From Mangrovitalea sediminis (GTDB lineage: Bacteria > Pseudomonadota > Gammaproteobacteria > Pseudomonadales > Oleiphilaceae), in assembly GCF_002514725.1 (NCBI RefSeq), contig NZ_NTLB01000005.1:372001-436000 (forward strand): a stretch of DNA of 64,000 bases, given 5' to 3'. The notes below the pieces were generated by a model. The model did no database searches and was not told the origin of the DNA. It was given only the letters and a program-made list of their open reading frames with translations. Below, piece after piece: positions 60,142 through 64,000 of this stretch. Made by a program: the position numbers and the translations under genes. Numbering within the stretch: position 1 is the first letter of the stretch; the number at the start of each line of letters is the position of its first letter.

Positions 60142-61056
60142 ATGGAACGCTTGCTTCGTGCCCTGACCCGTTTTGGCGTCAAGCCCATGCTCTCGCCCAG
60201 GATACCCGTCTGGCTCCAGCGTCAGACAGGCACACTCAGCGCCTTGATCCTGCGCACGCCACGCCATGTCACAATGGCGCTCCGACACTTGGGCGGCAAC
60301 AAGGCACTGGCGATCACGCCCACACGTCATGCGCCCGGAATCGGCATGCTGTTTCTGCATGGCGGTGCCTATGTGATGGGCGGCTTCGGCAGTCATCGCA
60401 AACTGGCCGGTTGGCTGGCCCAAACCACCCAGGCACGCACATGGTTGCTGGATTACCGGCTTGCGCCGGAGCACCCGTGCCCTGCGGCACTCGATGACGC
60501 ACTCGCCGCCTATCGCGAGCTGCTGGATGAGGGCCAGGACCCCGCCCGCCTCATCATCGCCGGAGATTCCGCAGGGGGCGGGCTGACCCTGGCCACCGCC
60601 GTTGCAATCCGGGAAGCCGGGCTTCCCCTCCCCGCAGCCCTGGTACTGCTTTCGCCCTGGGTCGATTTGAGCCAGTCAGGAGCCACCATCACGACTCACG
60701 TCGCACGGGACGCAATGCTATCACCGGCCTGGTTGAACTTCGGTGCAGCGGCCTATGCCGGAAACCGTTCTCCGAAAGACGCGATCTGCTCTCCACTGAA
60801 TGCCGATCTTACCGGCTTGCCGCCAATGTTGATCCAGGTTGGCAGCGAGGAAATCCTGCTGGACGATGCCCGCCGGTTAAATGCAGGTGCCATTGCCGCC
60901 GGTGTCGATGCGGACTTGCAGGAATACGTTGGCGGCGGGCATGTTTTCCAGTTTCACGCGGGGCAACTACCCGTCGCAGACCGCGCACTGGGGGACATTG
61001 CGCGCTTCGTACAGCGGCGGATCGACACGCCAACAGAGAGGGATACCAGCCACTGA
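60142..61056 (+). CDS. Alpha/beta hydrolase, hormone-sensitive-lipase type
   Basis: 304 residues. The HSL oxyanion motif is H73-GGAY, the nucleophile S143 lies in GDSAGGG, the acid is probably in EEILLDDA and the histidine in GGGHVFQF. Such enzymes hydrolyse short to medium acyl esters. Its position just after the monooxygenase gene suggests it opens the ester or lactone made by that enzyme, a known pairing in ketone and alkane catabolism. Both genes are probably cotranscribed and controlled by the divergent AraC protein. Confidence 0.93.
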   Translation: MERLLRALTRFGVKPMLSPRIPVWLQRQTGTLSALILRTPRHVTMALRHLGGNKALAITPTRHAPGIGMLFLHGGAYVMGGFGSHRKLAGWLAQTTQARTWLLDYRLAPEHPCPAALDDALAAYRELLDEGQDPARLIIAGDSAGGGLTLATAVAIREAGLPLPAALVLLSPWVDLSQSGATITTHVARDAMLSPAWLNFGAAAYAGNRSPKDAICSPLNADLTGLPPMLIQVGSEEILLDDARRLNAGAIAAGVDADLQEYVGGGHVFQFHAGQLPVADRALGDIARFVQRRIDTPTERDTSH

Positions 61057-61059
61057 TCG

Positions 61060-61170
61060 CTATCGCCGAGTGCCGGTCTCCCGATGTTTTGCGGCCATCA
61101 ACATACTGTTGAGTTGCTTGTTGGAGCGCGCGAGTTCTGCATCGGCGATTTTCAGCTCCTCGGCCAGACG
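61060..61170 (-). pseudogene. Possible 3' gene remnant (minus strand)
   Basis: The frame reads RLAEELKIADAELARSNKQL and then NSMLMAAKHRETGTRR before a stop at 61060: a helical, coiled-coil-like C-terminus with no start codon or upstream continuation (a stop is met a few codons further up). It starts exactly where the plus-strand remnant begins. No family recognised. Confidence 0.3.
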
Positions 61171-61172
61171 CG

Positions 61173-61280
61173 GAGAAGGAAAACGAGTTGTTGCGACTTG
61201 AGAGGGCTAACCCTGGCATTACCCGCGTAAAAAGGGACGCCGACGGGTCCATCGTTATCGACGATACGGGTAAGTATTAA
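61173..61280 (+). pseudogene. Possible 3' gene remnant (plus strand)
   Basis: The frame reads EKENELLRLERANPGITRV and then KRDADGSIVIDDTGKY before a stop at 61280. It looks like a genuine protein C-terminus but lacks a start and any upstream continuation. It abuts the minus-strand remnant head to head. I do not recognise the family. Confidence 0.35.
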
Positions 61281-61321
61281 CTGTAACCCGGGAAATAACG
61301 CCGGCACGCAACAGCAAAGCG

Positions 61322-62431
61322 TCAGTCAGGACTCTCTTCGGCCACATGCGGTTGTGAGACGCTCGTCTTCGCTTTCAGTGCTTTCAGGATATTGACGCGT
61401 AACTTCCGGAAGCCGTGCCGGTCTTCCTCGGTAAACGGTAAAGGACGGCACTCCGCGGCAATGATCAGGCCAAGCCGCGCCGTCATCAAGCCATTGGATA
61501 GGCCGTCCCCCAGCCGGGCCGATAAGGCTCCGACCAAATGATTGCCCAGGTTTTCCGCCACCATGTCGCTGACCACTTCGCTGGCGCCGGATACCGCCAA
61601 GGCCTCCAGCGCGTGACGCGCCAGGCTGACGGAGCGTACAAAACCCGGCCGCACGCCATAGACAGTGGCAACGTCATGTAGCATGCGCATATTCCGCCAC
61701 AAGGTCAGCAGCATATCCAAGGCCACGAAGGAACTTATGGCCGATAGGGTCGCCGACTGGATGCCGTAGCGGGTAATCCGGCGATAGGCTTCTTCGTCCA
61801 GCGGACGTAGCACATCCCGTGAAAACAGCGCCAGTATTTCTGGCTGCGTGTGGGTATCCGAATAGCCTTCGAGAAACGCCTTGAATCGGCGCTGGACCCC
61901 ACCGTCATTCCGGTAAAGGTGGGCTACCCGGTGTACCAGCGTCAGTGCATCTCGATCCTTGCGTTTGCCATCAAGAGGCTCCCCCGCATCGTCACGCAAG
62001 CGCTCTGCACTGTGACGCAAGCTGTCCACGCTACGCAGGCTGGCATAGCCGCGGATCTCCCGTCCACAGAGCCAGAGCAAACAGAACACGACGGCCAACA
62101 TGGGAATCGTCGCGATCAGGCCTGGGATCCATCCACGCCCATAGTAATCCATCAGAGTGAAGTAACCGCTCAGTCCCAGCAGCGTCACCGTCAGTACAGC
62201 GATGGCGCCCAGCAGTACCTTGAACGGTGCCCCACCCTGACGGCGTGTGGGCTTTGTTGGTGTCTCCGTAACCGGCGCTTCCCGGAAACGGTTGTTGCGA
62301 ACGTAGTCATCGAAGCGATTATCGCCCTGCGACGCCAGGACCCCCGGGTGAGGTGCCTCCATGGACGCTGTTTTGCCGACCTCTGCGGCGCCCTTATCGA
62401 AAGGCTTAACCCGTTCGTTACTGTCACTCAT
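61322..62431 (-). CDS. ycjF: YcjF family membrane protein (DUF697)
   Basis: 369 residues with a variable N-terminus, two membrane helices (about 72-92 and 98-118) and a C-terminal DUF697 region with a further helix near YGIQSATLSAISSFVALDMLLTLWRNMRMLHDVA and VYGVRPGFVRSVSLARHALEALAVSG. YcjF is conserved with YcjX in many gammaproteobacteria; both are linked to envelope stress (Psp) in E. coli. Its start overlaps the ycjX stop by 4 bp, so the pair is translationally coupled. Confidence 0.9.
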   Translation of the reverse strand: MSDSNERVKPFDKGAAEVGKTASMEAPHPGVLASQGDNRFDDYVRNNRFREAPVTETPTKPTRRQGGAPFKVLLGAIAVLTVTLLGLSGYFTLMDYYGRGWIPGLIATIPMLAVVFCLLWLCGREIRGYASLRSVDSLRHSAERLRDDAGEPLDGKRKDRDALTLVHRVAHLYRNDGGVQRRFKAFLEGYSDTHTQPEILALFSRDVLRPLDEEAYRRITRYGIQSATLSAISSFVALDMLLTLWRNMRMLHDVATVYGVRPGFVRSVSLARHALEALAVSGASEVVSDMVAENLGNHLVGALSARLGDGLSNGLMTARLGLIIAAECRPLPFTEEDRHGFRKLRVNILKALKAKTSVSQPHVAEESPD

Positions 62432-63849
62432 TGGAACTTATCTCCAATCAAGGACCGAAGGATGAGATCCAGACCGATATGAGGTAACGGCTCGCGGCTC
62501 GAACCGAGTCCCACTGGTGGCAGGAAGACTTTGAAATCAAAACGATCCCGCCCCCATTCATCGGACGATGGCGGCGTCGCAGGTACTTCGCCGGGATACA
62601 GTATTCGCTGCTCGTGACACCCCTCCGGGACGCCCTTCAGACAACTGAGCCTGTGTCCTTCATGCTCAACCTCAATCGTTTCCGTACAGCGAAGGGATGA
62701 CAGCACCTGGATTTCCGGCCGCAAAGCGGACTTGAATCCAATCGTTGCCCTGGCGTTCTCCACCATGGTGTCCAGCAAAGCCCGCAGGTTTGCGTGCTGG
62801 GGCGTGGGGACATGGTCCGCCTTGGTGGCCGCGAACACCAGCTTGTCGATACGGTTTCGGCTGAAAAAGCGGCTCAATAGCCCATTACGACCGTACCGGA
62901 AACTCTCGAGAACCACTTCCAGCGCCTTTTGCATGTCCCTAAACGTTTCGGGGCCACTGTTCAGTGCCGTGATGACATCGACCAGGACTATCTGGCGGTC
63001 AAAGGCTGCAAAATGATCCCGGTAGAAGGCTCCCACCACCTGCTTTTTGAAGGCTTCAAAACGACGTTCGAGTTCCGCATAAACAGAGCCTTTCGTCGCC
63101 TCGTCCTGCGCAGGTACGGGAAAAAAGTTAAGGGGCAATGTTCCTTCGTGTCGACCGGGCATCAGGAAAAACCCCGGTTGCAGATAACTCAGATGATACG
63201 GTTCGGCTTTACAGCGCTGCAGGAACTGGGTGTAAAGGCGCTGAATCCGCTGGACGGCATGGTCCTGCTCAACCGAAAACGGTGCCATGACATTCATCCC
63301 CCTGGCCGCCAGCAGCCACTCTTGCGCCAACGACTGCCGCGGCTCATGCCGACACTGCTCAAGCACCGTCTCGGACCATGCCTGGAATGTGAGCCCGGTA
63401 ATCGGAAGATCCAACAACCATTCGCCGGGGTAATCCAGTAAATCGACGTAAAGGATGCGATCAGAGCCCTTGCTCAGCAGTCCTCCAAGGGTACGATAGC
63501 GGATGCCGACCCTGACTCCGCGCAAACGATCCGTAGGCAGAGGCCAGGCCGGCGAGGCATGCTGCAGGCTTTCCAGCAATTCCAGATAGGGGAACGGTGG
63601 TATCTGATCTGGCAGCTGAAAAAGACGTGTGCCCAGTATCTCGATCTTCTCGCCGGTCTCGGGACGTACGAAGCGCGGCAACCGGGTTGGGTGTAGCAGT
63701 TGGTTGACCGTCGAAATGATGAAGTTGGTTTTTCCGCTTTGGCTGAGACCTGTAACCGCAATTCGAACCGTGCGGTCCTGAAGCCGGTTCCAGCGTTCGC
63801 GGAGGTGACTGCTCCGGCCGGACTTTTCAGGTACAACACTCACAGGCAC
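62428..63849 (-). CDS. ycjX: YcjX family P-loop NTPase
   Basis: 473 residues. The Walker A motif is GLSQSGKTNF near residue 34, within VRIAVTGLSQSGKTNFIISTVNQLL. Later conserved pieces are YVDLLDYPGEWLLDLP (switch/Walker B region), VLVDVITALNSGPE and LVFAATKADHVP, which resembles the NKxD guanine motif. It is a GTPase-like protein of the DUF463 family that works with YcjF at the membrane. GTG start at 63849 with GGAG upstream. No psp genes are in the window. The 63850-64000 end segment probably holds its promoter; I see no gene there. Confidence 0.92.
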   Translation of the reverse strand: MPVSVVPEKSGRSSHLRERWNRLQDRTVRIAVTGLSQSGKTNFIISTVNQLLHPTRLPRFVRPETGEKIEILGTRLFQLPDQIPPFPYLELLESLQHASPAWPLPTDRLRGVRVGIRYRTLGGLLSKGSDRILYVDLLDYPGEWLLDLPITGLTFQAWSETVLEQCRHEPRQSLAQEWLLAARGMNVMAPFSVEQDHAVQRIQRLYTQFLQRCKAEPYHLSYLQPGFFLMPGRHEGTLPLNFFPVPAQDEATKGSVYAELERRFEAFKKQVVGAFYRDHFAAFDRQIVLVDVITALNSGPETFRDMQKALEVVLESFRYGRNGLLSRFFSRNRIDKLVFAATKADHVPTPQHANLRALLDTMVENARATIGFKSALRPEIQVLSSLRCTETIEVEHEGHRLSCLKGVPEGCHEQRILYPGEVPATPPSSDEWGRDRFDFKVFLPPVGLGSSREPLPHIGLDLILRSLIGDKFQ

Positions 63850-64000
63850 ATACTCCGAGAAACAAGGACCCAGACGGGGATAGACGCGACGTGCTCAGTC
63901 GCCGATACCGGTAAGGGAACCTAACCTGATTGACCCGTTTGGTCTATAGCCTGTTACCGAGATCGAACCTGAGTCAGATGACGCACCCTGCCTTGCTCGA

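Noticed and set aside
1-64000. CRISPR arrays, tRNA or rRNA genes, intact insertion sequences
   Set aside because: No regularly spaced repeats, cloverleaf-like ends or transposase frames were seen when reading both strands.

Overview
The window reads as chromosomal DNA of a free-living gammaproteobacterium. Supporting genes are AcpH (ACP phosphodiesterase), the YcjX/YcjF pair, YjdM, a YbhGFSR-type exporter, a sigma-54 activator circuit, 3-hydroxybutyrate use, a chemoreceptor and many LysR/AraC regulators. I cannot name the genus. GC content looks to be in the middle fifties by eye, with AT-rich patches at about 20.14-20.33 kb and 31.9-33.1 kb. I saw no rRNA, tRNA, CRISPR array, intact insertion sequence or prophage.

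Layout. 1-3.8 kb: an RND efflux adaptor (5' end cut off by the window edge) and its inner-membrane pump. 3.9-10.8 kb: an EAL-HDOD signalling protein, YjdM, an Nramp-type metal transporter with a Fur-like operator, a fatty acid desaturase, and an NfeD/slipin membrane pair. 10.8-15.7 kb: a four-gene drug-type ABC exporter (adaptor, fused double ATPase, two permeases). 16-20.4 kb: a beta-hydroxyacid dehydrogenase, a GNAT acetyltransferase, AraC and LysR regulators, and small or broken ORFs. 20.4-28 kb: a chemoreceptor, then a sigma-54 activator divergent from an acyl-CoA synthetase / 3-hydroxybutyrate dehydrogenase / solute-binding protein block. The gap between them carries three tandem activator sites and a -24/-12 promoter. 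28-41 kb: a mosaic accessory region with a lone Panacea-domain protein beside a broken second acpH copy, an ArsR-MFS pair, DUF1203, LysE exporters, a DUF1579-like protein, PepSY, a beta-propeller protein, an enoyl-CoA hydratase with an alpha/beta hydrolase, LysR-SDR, intact acpH and a dienelactone hydrolase.

41.6-57.4 kb is the most coherent block. One operon encodes a GltD-like NAD(P)H oxidoreductase with ferredoxin domains, pyruvate:ferredoxin oxidoreductase (NifJ) and a dihydroorotate dehydrogenase-like protein. Divergent from it are a P-type proton ATPase and PEP synthase. Then comes a HemN-like protein without the radical-SAM cysteines, a GadC-like permease and glutamate decarboxylase. 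Two of these promoters carry nearly the same FNR/CRP-type box (TTGACGCRGGTCAR) at about -41 from a plausible -10. I infer a low-oxygen and acid/pH-homeostasis programme that joins pyruvate-ferredoxin metabolism, proton pumping and glutamate decarboxylation.

57.4-61.3 kb: an AraC regulator divergent from a Baeyer-Villiger-type monooxygenase and an HSL-type esterase, a plausible ketone-to-ester-to-alcohol route, followed by two abutting gene remnants. 61.3-63.9 kb: YcjF and YcjX.
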